DNA of 47,071 nt. Origin: a virus. The stretch covers positions 1 through 47,071 of the IMG/VR virus record IMGVR_UViG_3300009441_000013. The stretch is one strand, 5' to 3'. The translations under genes were made by a program, and so were the position numbers. The notes beneath the pieces are model-generated. The model worked only from the letters and a program-made list of their open reading frames with translations, did no database searches and had not been told where the DNA came from. The number at the start of each line of letters is the position of its first letter. The stretch's first letter is position 1. Positions 25,053 to 32,609 of this stretch are shown piece after piece.

Positions 25053-25358
25053 ATGTTTTTTTCAAAAAAAGTAGTTGCACCAAAAGTTGTAACTAAAGGA
25101 AGAAAATCCTTATCAAAAACTACAAAGGTTTTAAATCTTTTGTCAAAAGGTGACCCAGTTTCTTGGAAGACTTTAAGAAATAGATACGACCTGATTTCAC
25201 CAAGAGCGATGGTTGATAAACTACGTTCAAAGGGTCATATGATTTATATTAATAAATCAAATGCAGGTACATCTTATAGAATAGGAACTCCTACAAAAGC
25301 AATAATTGCTGCTGGGATAACTAAACTGTATGGTACAGAATACGCTTATAGTGCGTAA
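25053..25358 (+). CDS. Winged-helix-like DNA-binding protein
   Basis: 101 residues. The segment TTKVLNLLSKGDPVSWKTLRNRYDLISPRAMVDKLRSKGHMIYINKSNAGTSYRIG has the layout of a winged helix (helix, turn, recognition helix, then a wing of beta strands). Basic N-terminus. It may be a phage transcription factor. AAAGGAG precedes the ATG; the two downstream hairpins may end its transcript. Confidence 0.6.
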   Translation: MFFSKKVVAPKVVTKGRKSLSKTTKVLNLLSKGDPVSWKTLRNRYDLISPRAMVDKLRSKGHMIYINKSNAGTSYRIGTPTKAIIAAGITKLYGTEYAYSA

Positions 25359-25361
25359 TTG

Positions 25362-25414
25362 AATCGTAACCAATACGATTGATACAGGCGACCTGTTTTA
25401 CGGCTCGCCTGTAT
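25362..25414 (+). other. Two tandem hairpins between genes
   Basis: Hairpin 1: AATCGTA (25362-25368) with TACGATT (25374-25380). Hairpin 2: ATACAGGCGA (25382-25391) with TCGCCTGTAT (25405-25414), a perfect 10-bp stem with 13-nt loop. They are separated by one base and are followed by TCTTATTA, only a weak T-tract. They could be a terminator, an RNA stability element, or a cis-regulator of the next gene, whose ATG is 10 nt later. Confidence 0.6.
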
Positions 25415-25423
25415 TCTTATTAT

Positions 25424-26308
25424 ATGAAAACAACAGATTTAACACCAGTAGAAATTCATAATAACATCTATTACAAAAGGGATGATTATTATGCTCCATA
25501 TGGTAAAGACAATGTTAATGGAGGTAAGACAAGACAGGCAATTTGTTTGTTTGAAGAATTAAAAGATGAAATTAAAAACAAATATAATGGTGGAGTAGTT
25601 ACAGGTTCATCTGTTAATAGTCCACAAGCACCTATTATAGCGGCAGTTGCTCAAGACTTTGGTTTTAAATGTGTTATAGGTGTAGGTGGTACAACACCTA
25701 AAACAATAGACACCCACCATATGATAAGATTATCAAGACACTATGGTGCTGATATTGAAAATGTTGCAGGTCACGGATATACAGTTGCAATAGATAGTGG
25801 ATTAAAAAAGAAAGTAATGGCTAAAAATGGTTTTATGTTAATCAAGTTTGGTAATAGTGCTGCTACGAATCCAGAATCAATATTTGATAGTGTTGCTAAT
25901 CAAGTTGAAAACATACCAGATAAATTAGATAATTTAGTAGTTGCAATAGGTAGTGGTATACAGTTTGCAGGTATAATTAAAGGGATAGAGAAATTTAAGA
26001 AAAAAGTAAAGAGAATTATAGGGGTCACTTTTGTTGACCGTAGTAAAAAGATTGATGAGTATTTAAATCAATTTAGTAATCTTGAATTAGGGTTTAAGAA
26101 TTTTCAAGATTATGAAATGCATAAGACACCTTTACCATATTCAAAATCAGTATGGGAAGATGTTGGTAATGGTTTTATTGACGATATATACGAAGGTAAA
26201 GCACATAAGTGGATGAGAGAAAACATAGATACTACAAAAGAAAAAACGCTATTTTGGAGTATCGGGAGAAGATTAACAGCGGAAGAAGTAGATAAGTTAT
26301 ATAAATAG
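25424..26308 (+). CDS. PLP-dependent enzyme, ACC deaminase / D-cysteine desulfhydrase family
   Basis: 294 residues from ATG 25424 (the open frame back to a TTG runs through the hairpin). IYYKRDDYYAPYGKDNVNGGKTRQA contains the PLP lysine (K35 in NGGKTR). GVVTGSSVNSPQAPIIAAVAQDFG binds phosphate/substrate, and NLVVAIGSGIQFAGII is the C-terminal phosphate loop of fold-type II enzymes. It would eliminate ammonia or H2S from an amino acid. Substrate is unknown; related PLP enzymes occur in marine phages. Confidence 0.75.
   Translation: MKTTDLTPVEIHNNIYYKRDDYYAPYGKDNVNGGKTRQAICLFEELKDEIKNKYNGGVVTGSSVNSPQAPIIAAVAQDFGFKCVIGVGGTTPKTIDTHHMIRLSRHYGADIENVAGHGYTVAIDSGLKKKVMAKNGFMLIKFGNSAATNPESIFDSVANQVENIPDKLDNLVVAIGSGIQFAGIIKGIEKFKKKVKRIIGVTFVDRSKKIDEYLNQFSNLELGFKNFQDYEMHKTPLPYSKSVWEDVGNGFIDDIYEGKAHKWMRENIDTTKEKTLFWSIGRRLTAEEVDKLYK
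26298..26305 (+). promoter_or_regulatory. T4-type late promoter TATAAATA
   Basis: TATAAATA covering the 3' end of the PLP-enzyme gene. The gene at 26342 would have a leader of about 30 nt. It matches the late promoter motif used by other structural genes here. Confidence 0.6.
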
Positions 26309-26341
26309 TTATATGATTAATATTACAAATTGGAGTATAAA

Positions 26342-26866
26342 ATGGCAGAAACAGCAAAACAACACCCATCATTAATAAGTAAGTCTTCTATGGAAGCAAT
26401 GGCTAGTACAGCCGGATCAGGCGACCTATTATTTTCAGAAGTCTTAACTAAAGTAAATAACGCAAAAGATAGAGCTAAAAAGGTAGAGATTTTAAAACAA
26501 TATAATCATCCATCTTTAAGAATGCTTATAAAAGGATCATTTGATCCTAGTATTGAGTGGGAAATACCAGAAGGTGTACCTCCATATATGGAAAATTCAG
26601 CACCAAAAGGTACAGAACATACAATACTTAAAACTGAAGCTAAACGATTGTGGCATTTTATTAAAGGTGCAGATACTAAAACTACAAGAACTCAAAAAGA
26701 AACTTTGTTTATTCAAATGTTAGAAGGATTACAAGCAGATGAAGCGAAGTTATTGCTTAGTATAAAAGATAAAACTTTACATAGAACATATAAAGGTTTG
26801 AGCGACTCGGTAGTAAAAGAAGCCTTTGGATGGAACGAATTGTATCAAAACCTAGAGAAAAAATAG
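26342..26866 (+). CDS. Conserved T4-like phage protein (DUF6433-like)
   Basis: 174 residues from ATG 26342 (GGAG at 26332-26335). Segments such as GDLLFSEVLTKVNNAKDRAKKVEIL, PSLRMLIKGSFDPSIEWEIPEGVPPYMEN and ALL-helical stretches are those of a protein found across marine T4-like phages, which I associate with the DUF6433 family. A role in the virion or late functions is suggested by the TATAAATA just upstream, but none is established. Confidence 0.65.
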   Translation: MAETAKQHPSLISKSSMEAMASTAGSGDLLFSEVLTKVNNAKDRAKKVEILKQYNHPSLRMLIKGSFDPSIEWEIPEGVPPYMENSAPKGTEHTILKTEAKRLWHFIKGADTKTTRTQKETLFIQMLEGLQADEAKLLLSIKDKTLHRTYKGLSDSVVKEAFGWNELYQNLEKK

Positions 26867-26875
26867 ATATTTTTA

Positions 26876-26909
26876 GCTAGTATTATCAAAAAACGTTGAT
26901 TTTACTAGT
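26876..26909. other. Inverted repeat upstream of promoter P3
   Basis: CTAGTA (26877-26882) with TACTAG (26903-26908) encloses ATCAA (26885-26889) with TTGAT (26896-26900) around an AAAACG loop, with two T-T mismatches. The 11 base pairs form a clean hairpin. It is followed by TGTTTTAG, and lies 11 nt before the -35 of P3. It is a terminator candidate for the gene before it or an operator. Confidence 0.5.
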
Positions 26910-26919
26910 GTTTTAGTGC

Positions 26920-26948
26920 TTGACTTTACTATCTTTATTGTGTATAAT
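26920..26948 (+). promoter_or_regulatory. Sigma70-like promoter P3
   Basis: TTGACT at 26920-26925, 17-nt spacer, TATAAT at 26943-26948, an almost perfect consensus. It drives the gene at 26988 and probably the run to about 32.5 kb. The TAGTGTTTT before it is shared with P1. Confidence 0.85.
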
Positions 26949-26987
26949 AGATACTATAAACAATAAATATTAGGAGAGAAATATATT

Positions 26988-27317
26988 ATGAAAAAAGTGA
27001 TGTTTATTATACTATTGAATTTAGTATTATGGTTTGGACTTACTAGTCTATCCACTATTGCTAATGCAAATGAATATAATAAAGCAGTTATAGCACACGT
27101 CATAAAACAAAATGTTGATGGCAATAGTGTAGATAAAACTGCTTTAATGGAGCAAGAACTACACAGGATAGTATACGCTATGATAAATGAATTTAGTAGC
27201 GTTTTACAGAAACACCTACCAAATGTACTAGACAGTCTTGCTAGTGAAATCAGACAAAAAAATGATAAAGAGTTTAAATGTGCTCTTTTAAAAGGAAGTG
27301 ATTATGAGTGTAATTGA
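26988..27317 (+). CDS. Secreted protein, function unknown
   Basis: 109 residues. Signal peptide MKKVMFIILLNLVLWFGLTSLSTIANA with cleavage after ANA. The mature part is about 80 residues, mostly helical (LMEQELHRIVYAMINEFSSVLQ), with two cysteines near the end. AGGAGAG lies before the ATG. First gene after promoter P3. Confidence 0.65.
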   Translation: MKKVMFIILLNLVLWFGLTSLSTIANANEYNKAVIAHVIKQNVDGNSVDKTALMEQELHRIVYAMINEFSSVLQKHLPNVLDSLASEIRQKNDKEFKCALLKGSDYECN

Positions 27318-27495
27318 AAATATAGTTAATACTTTGAATTGGATATATCAATATATCCCTAAAGAGTTAGTAATAGTAATTCTTGGGAGTATGATATTAT
27401 TTGTTATTTTAGAACTAGGGGATAGAAAAAGAAAAAAACAATGGCTAAAAGAACAAAAACAATATCAAAAAAACAGAAAATCAAGAGAAAGTTAA
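27304..27495 (+). CDS. Small membrane protein
   Basis: 63 residues from ATG 27304 (GTG 27298 is an alternative). One transmembrane segment (ELVIVILGSMILFVILEL) followed by a strongly basic tail. It overlaps the secreted protein upstream and the SprT gene downstream. A holin or other small phage membrane function is possible but not supported. Confidence 0.55.
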   Translation: MSVIENIVNTLNWIYQYIPKELVIVILGSMILFVILELGDRKRKKQWLKEQKQYQKNRKSRES

Positions 27496-27863
27496 AAAAA
27501 GAACTTTCTTCTGTTAAAATGTTAAAATATAAAACTACATATAAAGATATTAAAAAGTATTTTAAACTTATTAATGAATTTGTGTTTGCTAATAAGCTAT
27601 CTCCCTTTAATGAGATTACATTAGTGCATAAACCAAGAAACTACATAGGACAAGTTGTAGTAAGTGATAAGATAGGAAAAGGAACTAGAAACTTTATTTT
27701 AGAAATGATGAAAGTTTATAGTAATAAAAAAGAGTTTGTTGATACGTTGGCACACGAAATGATCCATCTGTATCAAATGGCAAATTTAGGTGATACAGGA
27801 AATCATAATGATTTATTCTATAGTTTCAGACCAAAACTGAATACTATTGGATTAGATATATAA
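27441..27863 (+). CDS. SprT-like zinc metalloprotease
   Basis: 140 residues. DTLAHEMIHLYQ gives the zinc-binding HExxH (H105, E106, H109), with H122 in GNHNDLFYSF as the probable third ligand. The K-rich N-terminus fits DNA or nucleoprotein contact. SprT/Spartan-type proteases remove DNA-bound proteins; marine T4-like phages carry similar small versions. No zinc-ribbon domain is present. It overlaps the membrane protein by 55 nt. Confidence 0.85.
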   Translation: MAKRTKTISKKQKIKRKLKKELSSVKMLKYKTTYKDIKKYFKLINEFVFANKLSPFNEITLVHKPRNYIGQVVVSDKIGKGTRNFILEMMKVYSNKKEFVDTLAHEMIHLYQMANLGDTGNHNDLFYSFRPKLNTIGLDI

Positions 27864-27881
27864 TAGAAAGAGAAGTAAATT

Positions 27882-28163
27882 ATGGGTGAAGTGAGAAAAA
27901 CAAAAGAACTGGACCACTATTTGAAAAGACTAATAGTAAACGTTCCAGACAAAATTCAACAGTTTATAGATGATAAAGACGGCAAGTATTCTATGATTTA
28001 TTATACTGGAAGTTGGTCAAAAGATATATATGATAACTTTACTGAAATACAAGCAGAAAAGATATTTAAAAATATGGCACAATTTCAGAACCAAGTAAGT
28101 TTTATTCAAAAGAAAAATGATCCATCAATCGGTGGATATGAATACCAGATAGCAAGGTTTTAA
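27882..28163 (+). CDS. Small protein, function unknown
   Basis: 93 residues, charged, with segments such as YYTGSWSKDIYDNF. It starts 18 nt after the SprT gene and joins the endolysin gene by TAATG. No motif recognised. Confidence 0.6.
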   Translation: MGEVRKTKELDHYLKRLIVNVPDKIQQFIDDKDGKYSMIYYTGSWSKDIYDNFTEIQAEKIFKNMAQFQNQVSFIQKKNDPSIGGYEYQIARF

Positions 28164-28849
28164 TGAAATTAACAAAAAATCCTATCTTTAAGAAAACATA
28201 TTGGTGGTTAAAAGCATCCTTACTAGTTGTTGCTATATCAACTATAGCATATGGTGTAGGAACATTTAAACCTAATCCTATTGCAGTTAAAGAAGCAACA
28301 GAAGAAGTTAGAATAGAACACGCTGAATGGGCACAAAAGTTAGGATTAAATGAACCTAGTTTTGAATATACTAACTCAAAAGAATTTATATTAGAACTTA
28401 ACAAGTGTGTTGATTTTTTAAATTATCATACACCACCAGATAAAAGAGTACCTATTCAAATGGTGACAGCACAAGCAGCATTAGAGTCTGCCTGGGGTAA
28501 AAGTAGATTTGCTGTTAAAGCAAATAATTTATTTGGTATTAGAGTATTTAAAAGTACAAACAAACACTTATTACCAGAAGGTGTTGAGGAATGGCCAGGT
28601 TGGGGAGTTAGAGTATTTGAAACAAAATGTAATTCAGTTAAAGAATACATAAGAATATTAAATGAACACCCAGCATATAAAGAGTTTAGAGCATTAAGAG
28701 CAAAATTACTAAAAGATGGTGAACTACTAGACGCAAAAGCACTAGTAAGAACTTTAGATAAATTTTCTACTACAGAAGATTATGATGAAAGAGTTATTAG
28801 TATAATGAGTAAAGTAGAAAAAGTATTAAACGATATTAAAGAGGAATAA
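28163..28849 (+). CDS. Membrane-anchored glucosaminidase (Bax-like endolysin)
   Basis: 228 residues. One N-terminal hydrophobic segment (WLKASLLVVAISTIAYGVGTF, about 15-35) could be a signal-anchor (SAR-like). The hydrolase core is a GH73/Bax-type glucosaminidase: MVTAQAALESAWGKSRFAVKANNLFGI with the catalytic glutamate E108, then GWGVRVFETKCNSVKEYI. It cleaves peptidoglycan glycan strands and may serve as lysin together with the M15 peptidase at 32020. Confidence 0.8.
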   Translation: MKLTKNPIFKKTYWWLKASLLVVAISTIAYGVGTFKPNPIAVKEATEEVRIEHAEWAQKLGLNEPSFEYTNSKEFILELNKCVDFLNYHTPPDKRVPIQMVTAQAALESAWGKSRFAVKANNLFGIRVFKSTNKHLLPEGVEEWPGWGVRVFETKCNSVKEYIRILNEHPAYKEFRALRAKLLKDGELLDAKALVRTLDKFSTTEDYDERVISIMSKVEKVLNDIKEE

Positions 28850-29907
28850 TGAGAAATTTGTTTTTCATTTTAGTAGTACTATTAAGTGCTATATCTATAT
28901 CAGGTATTGCTGCCGCTTATAGTATTATAGGATTAGCAACTCTATTTGCAGGTGCTAAAGTAGCAATTATTGCTATGGGTACTTCACTAGAAGTTGGTAA
29001 GTTAGTTGCCGCCAGTTGGTTATATCAAAACTGGAAAAATTCAAATCTACCAAAAACAATAAGAGCATATTTAACCACGTCTGTTATTGTATTAGTATTT
29101 GTAACTAGTATGGGTATCTTTGGGTTTCTATCAAAGGCACACCTAGACCAAGTAAGACCTACAAGTGATAATGTAGTACATATATCATTAATAGATAGAC
29201 AAATTTTACAAGAAAACGTTGTTATAGATAGAGCAGAAAAGACATTAAACTTATTAGACAAAGCATTAGAGGTATATATAGATAAAGAATATGTTAGTAG
29301 AGGACTAAAAGAACGTAAGAAACAAAAAGAAGAAAGAGATTTTTTAAATAATGAAATAAGAGTTGCAATGGATAAGATTGCAAAATTGACATTAGAAAAA
29401 GGTAATATAGAACTAGAACAATTAAAGATAGAAGCAGATGTTGGTCCACTTAAATATGTTGCAGAATTGATATATGGTGACGAAGCAAAAGAACATTTTG
29501 ACGAAGCAGTTAGATGGATTATTATTGTATTAATATTTGTATTTGACCCATTAGCAGTATTGTTATTGATAGCTGCCAACATATCATTAAGGGAAAGAAA
29601 ATTAGCAAATGAAGCAAAGAATAAGAAAAAAGAAAAAGACACTAACTGGCAAAGGGAAGCGACTAGAGCTAAAATTACAGCGCAAGGTCTCCGAGATAAG
29701 CAAAAGTTTTATAAAACATTTTTTACAAAACTAGGTAAAAGAAGTTTAACGAATAGAGATTATGAAGATTTTTTTAAAGGTATGGGTACGGAAGAGTTAA
29801 TGAAATTAGGTTTAGATCCAGATGAAATAAGAATCAAACTAGACCAAATAATGGAATTTAATGAACCAACGACTAAACCGTATTTAGAATCGGGAGTTAA
29901 GAAATGA
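28849..29907 (+). CDS. Multi-pass membrane protein with central coiled coil
   Basis: 352 residues. Three N-terminal transmembrane segments (LFFILVVLLSAISISGIAAAYSI; AKVAIIAMGTSLEVGKLVAASWL; TTSVIVLVFVTSMGIFGFL), a long charged coiled coil (about 120-190), then one more (WIIIVLIFVFDPLAVLLLIAAN) and a charged tail. A protein of this layout recurs in marine T4-like phages as far as I recall, with unknown role. It lies next to the endolysin, so involvement in lysis control is possible. TAATG start. Confidence 0.7.
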   Translation: MRNLFFILVVLLSAISISGIAAAYSIIGLATLFAGAKVAIIAMGTSLEVGKLVAASWLYQNWKNSNLPKTIRAYLTTSVIVLVFVTSMGIFGFLSKAHLDQVRPTSDNVVHISLIDRQILQENVVIDRAEKTLNLLDKALEVYIDKEYVSRGLKERKKQKEERDFLNNEIRVAMDKIAKLTLEKGNIELEQLKIEADVGPLKYVAELIYGDEAKEHFDEAVRWIIIVLIFVFDPLAVLLLIAANISLRERKLANEAKNKKKEKDTNWQREATRAKITAQGLRDKQKFYKTFFTKLGKRSLTNRDYEDFFKGMGTEELMKLGLDPDEIRIKLDQIMEFNEPTTKPYLESGVKK

Positions 29908-30209
29908 AGAAGATAATTATAGTATTATCATTACTACTATTAAATGCTTGTGCTGTAGCTCCATCTTGGTTAGCAACAGGTACAGGTGCGTATTCAGAAT
30001 ACAAAGTAATATCAGCTGCTAAAACTGGTATAGATTTTGGTTTATCAATGAACGATTTACCTACAACCAATGATGTAATATTATCAAAAATTACAGGATA
30101 TGAATGTAAAGTTAGTAGAGCGCTTAAAGAAGGTATAGAGTATATTTGTGCTAATATAAAAATACATCCACCAACAAACGCTACCCTTGACAAAGATGAA
30201 AAAAAGTGA
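29904..30209 (+). CDS. Small lipoprotein
   Basis: 101 residues. The signal peptide MKKIIIVLSLLLLNAC ends in lipobox LNAC with C16. The mature part includes two further cysteines. It overlaps the membrane-protein gene by 4 nt (ATGA) and the next gene by 14 nt. Possible outer-membrane spanin-type or exclusion function; unproven. Confidence 0.65.
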   Translation: MKKIIIVLSLLLLNACAVAPSWLATGTGAYSEYKVISAAKTGIDFGLSMNDLPTTNDVILSKITGYECKVSRALKEGIEYICANIKIHPPTNATLDKDEKK

Positions 30210-30390
30210 TATTATGGTACTTATGAATACTCATTTACAAGCTTGTCCTAGATGTGCTGATAGGATGATTAAACAAGCAGAAAAAGCATTAGACAGGTCA
30301 GAAACAGACTGGTCAAAAAACTTTTGGCACGGAGTGTGGCAGAAGTTAAGAAGTAAATATAAATCAATAGACGAGGTAACATATCATTAA
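30196..30390 (+). CDS. Small protein with CxxC motif
   Basis: 64 residues from ATG 30196 (alternatives 30214 and 30223). HLQACPRCADRMIKQAEKAL carries a CxxC pair that may bind metal or act in redox; the rest is helical and basic. Unknown function. Confidence 0.6.
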   Translation: MKKSDIMVLMNTHLQACPRCADRMIKQAEKALDRSETDWSKNFWHGVWQKLRSKYKSIDEVTYH

Positions 30391-30391
30391 A

Positions 30392-30586
30392 ATGAAACAA
30401 AAAATATTAGAAGCAGTTAAAAAACACGCAGAAGGTAACATTGCAAAAGCAAAAGCAAATATTGATGTATTTTTAAATAGTCCTGTTGGTGTTGCAACAC
30501 ATATGGATTCAGTTGATACAGTTGTTAAAGAAATAAAAGTAATAGCAGACAACAAAGAAATTATTGAAACTCTAAACGAAATCTAA
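30392..30586 (+). CDS. Small conserved phage protein, function unknown
   Basis: 64 residues, helical, with NIAKAKANIDVFLNSPVGVATHMDSVDTVVKEI. Similar small proteins occur in T4-like marine phages as I recall. It starts 1 nt after its neighbour and is directly followed by the 2OG oxygenase gene. Confidence 0.65.
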   Translation: MKQKILEAVKKHAEGNIAKAKANIDVFLNSPVGVATHMDSVDTVVKEIKVIADNKEIIETLNEI

Positions 30587-31174
30587 ATGATTGATTATCT
30601 TTTAAAAGGTGGTGTATCACAACACCCAAACTTTTTCACAAACGAAAAATTTAATAGTATTAAAAGAGATTTAAAAAGTTTGGAATGGAACAAACAACAT
30701 CAACCATATAAGATTGGGCATTATGGCAATAGACTACAGGCAATGCCTTGCTATCAAACTACATATGATAAAGAGAACGATTATATCATAAGTAATATAG
30801 AACGTATATTACAAACTAAAATTACTGATTTCAAGGTTCTTGTAAGAAAAATGTTATCTAGTGAAATAAAACAATCTCCACAAAACTTTGGTAAATATGG
30901 TTTTGTACATAGGGATTATCCTGAAGAATCCTATAAAGAACCTTTATTAGCAGGTATGATGTATTTTGACCAGGCATATGATGGAGGCACGGCATTTTTT
31001 CATACTCAAATGGAGAAAGCGCCAGACATATATATAAGTGCTCTTCCAAATAGACTGGTTTTATATCACGGTGGTAGATATCACGCACCTTGTTTTGATT
31101 ATACCTTTGAAGAAAGAATAACTTTCTCTTTCTTCTTTAAACAAGAAATGGGACAAAATGAAATTAAAGATTAA
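30587..31174 (+). CDS. 2OG-Fe(II) oxygenase, complete active site
   Basis: 195 residues. The HxD is H108-R-D110 (YGFVHRDYPEE). The third iron ligand is H166 (GGRYHAPCF) and the 2OG-binding arginine is R177 (EERITFSFFF). MMYFDQAYDGGTAFF is the core strand. All expected residues are present, unlike the related gene at 4949. Likely a hydroxylase of a protein or small molecule. Start is directly adjacent to the previous stop. Confidence 0.82.
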   Translation: MIDYLLKGGVSQHPNFFTNEKFNSIKRDLKSLEWNKQHQPYKIGHYGNRLQAMPCYQTTYDKENDYIISNIERILQTKITDFKVLVRKMLSSEIKQSPQNFGKYGFVHRDYPEESYKEPLLAGMMYFDQAYDGGTAFFHTQMEKAPDIYISALPNRLVLYHGGRYHAPCFDYTFEERITFSFFFKQEMGQNEIKD

Positions 31175-31301
31175 GAAAACTGAATATCAAGATATAGCTG
31201 ATTGTATCAGAAGTGACCAAGTACCTGCCTCGGCAGTATTTGAGTATTTTTCTGACAAACTTTTTTATAAGTGGTACAAGGGAAGATATCTTAATGCCTA
31301 G
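31158..31301 (+). CDS. Small conserved-looking phage protein
   Basis: 47 residues, with IRSDQVPASAVFEYFSDKLFYKWYKGRYL. It overlaps the oxygenase gene by 17 nt and the next gene by 8 nt. A similar short protein is familiar from marine T4-like phages, without known role. Confidence 0.65.
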   Translation: MKLKIKKTEYQDIADCIRSDQVPASAVFEYFSDKLFYKWYKGRYLNA

Positions 31302-31608
31302 ATATCTTTTTCATAATAAGAGAACTAAAAAAGAGTGGGCAGATTTTATGACAATTGCTGAAATGGAAGAAATGTTAGAGAAGAACCCACACGTTAGACA
31401 AGTGTTAACACCTATAAATATAGTGGCTGGTGTAGCAGGAATGTCTTATAGGTCAGATGATGGTTGGAAGGAAGTAAATCAGAAGATTGCAGAAGCACAT
31501 CCAAATAGTTCCTTTGGAAAACATCATAGAAAAAGAGGAATTAAAGAAGTTAAAACTGAACAAGCTAGAGCTAAAGCAGCTAAAAAGGCATTGAGTTACA
31601 AAAGATAA
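31294..31608 (+). CDS. Conserved phage protein with FmdB-like start
   Basis: 104 residues from ATG 31294, chosen over the 31213 open frame because it overlaps the upstream small gene in normal style. The N-terminus MPRYLFHNKRTKKEWADFMTIAEMEEML is like the start of FmdB-type regulatory proteins but lacks the cysteines. The C-terminus is very basic (KHHRKRGIKEVKTEQARAKAAKKAL), fitting nucleic-acid binding. Seen in marine T4-like phages by recall. Confidence 0.65.
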   Translation: MPRYLFHNKRTKKEWADFMTIAEMEEMLEKNPHVRQVLTPINIVAGVAGMSYRSDDGWKEVNQKIAEAHPNSSFGKHHRKRGIKEVKTEQARAKAAKKALSYKR

Positions 31609-31623
31609 AAAGGATTAAACAAA

Positions 31624-32016
31624 ATGGCAAACAAAGATATACCAGATTTTATGCGTGGGTTTGATTTAGATAACGAGTGGGGTTTTACTCCAGTATCAAC
31701 TAAACCATCAGACACACCAAGTATTGACCCTAAACTAGTAGAAGGAACAAACATAGAACTATCTAAAGTTAAGTCAGATGTTTCTACTATCAAAAGTATG
31801 ATGAACGAAATTATGCAGATAGTGAACGATAAGGAAACGATAACAAAAGAGATTAGTGATGAAGATACGTTAGCAAGGTTTAAAGATATTGAAAAGATTG
31901 TGTTACCGTTTTTATATAATTTACAAAAAAGTGATGAACCTTATATCCACTGGCCGAATAGAAAACACATAATTAAGGCACAAATAGAGAAGTTACTTAA
32001 ACTAACAAGAGGATAA
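31624..32016 (+). CDS. Conserved T4-like phage protein, function unknown
   Basis: 130 residues with N-terminal acidic stretch and C-terminal helix ending EPYIHWPNRKHIIKAQIEKLLKLTRG, a pattern I associate with a conserved family of T4-like marine phages. AAAAGGA precedes the ATG. It could be virion or assembly related; unproven. Confidence 0.6.
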   Translation: MANKDIPDFMRGFDLDNEWGFTPVSTKPSDTPSIDPKLVEGTNIELSKVKSDVSTIKSMMNEIMQIVNDKETITKEISDEDTLARFKDIEKIVLPFLYNLQKSDEPYIHWPNRKHIIKAQIEKLLKLTRG

Positions 32017-32019
32017 TAA

Positions 32020-32490
32020 ATGAAATTAACAAACAATTTTTCATTAAAAGAAATGACTGCCAGCCAAACTGCTGAAAGGCACGGCATTAATAATAATCCT
32101 AGTGAAGACCATCAGGATAATTTAAAGACTTTATGTGAAAAAGTATTGCAACCGATTAGAAACCATTATGATAAATCTGTATCAGTATCAAGTGGATACA
32201 GGTCACCAGAGTTATGTGTTAAGATTGGTTCAAGTTTAAAATCACAGCACGCCAAGGGGCAAGCCGCTGATTTTGAAATATTTGGTACCCCAAATGCTGA
32301 ACTAGCAAAGTGGATATCATTAAACATAGACTTTGACCAGTTGATATTAGAATACCATAAGGTAGACGAACCTAATAGCGGATGGATTCATTGTTCTTAT
32401 AAGAATACAGATGATAATAGAAAAGAGATATTAAGAGCATACAGAAATGATGATGGCAAAACATTATATGAGAAATACGACCCTAGCTGA
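32020..32490 (+). CDS. M15-type peptidoglycan peptidase (endolysin)
   Basis: 156 residues matching Peptidase_M15_3: SSGYRSPELCVKIGSS, then SQHAKGQAADFEI with zinc ligands H77 and D84, and WIHCSY with H124. It cuts peptide cross-links of peptidoglycan. No signal peptide, so it would need a holin or pinholin. It ends at TGA 32488-32490; the same frame then stays open for 26 codons. Together with the glucosaminidase at 28163 this gives the phage two wall hydrolases. Confidence 0.87.
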   Translation: MKLTNNFSLKEMTASQTAERHGINNNPSEDHQDNLKTLCEKVLQPIRNHYDKSVSVSSGYRSPELCVKIGSSLKSQHAKGQAADFEIFGTPNAELAKWISLNIDFDQLILEYHKVDEPNSGWIHCSYKNTDDNRKEILRAYRNDDGKTLYEKYDPS

Positions 32491-32574
32491 GAGGTTAGCA
32501 GTTTTTATAATGGCGATAAGATTGCTGAGCGTAATGCCATCATTGATATGTACGCACAGAAGGGAATCTAAGCA

Positions 32575-32603
32575 TTGACAAGCTAGATAAAATATGTTAT
32601 TAT
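32575..32603 (+). promoter_or_regulatory. Sigma70-like promoter P4, leaderless geometry
   Basis: TTGACA at 32575-32580, 17-nt spacer, TATTAT at 32598-32603. Exactly six bases separate the -10 from ATG 32610, so transcription should start at or beside the A of ATG and leave no ribosome binding site. The 119 bases between 32491 and 32609 hold no other convincing gene. Confidence 0.8.
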
Positions 32604-32609
32604 ATTACT

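Noticed and set aside
29025-29642. 205-codon minus-strand open frame
   Set aside because: Lies wholly opposite the clear membrane protein at 28849-29907; low-complexity S/F-rich translation typical of an antisense shadow.
32468-32578. 36-codon ORF overlapping the end of the M15 gene
   Set aside because: No clear ribosome binding site and unlikely composition; reported only as competing with the in-frame extension.
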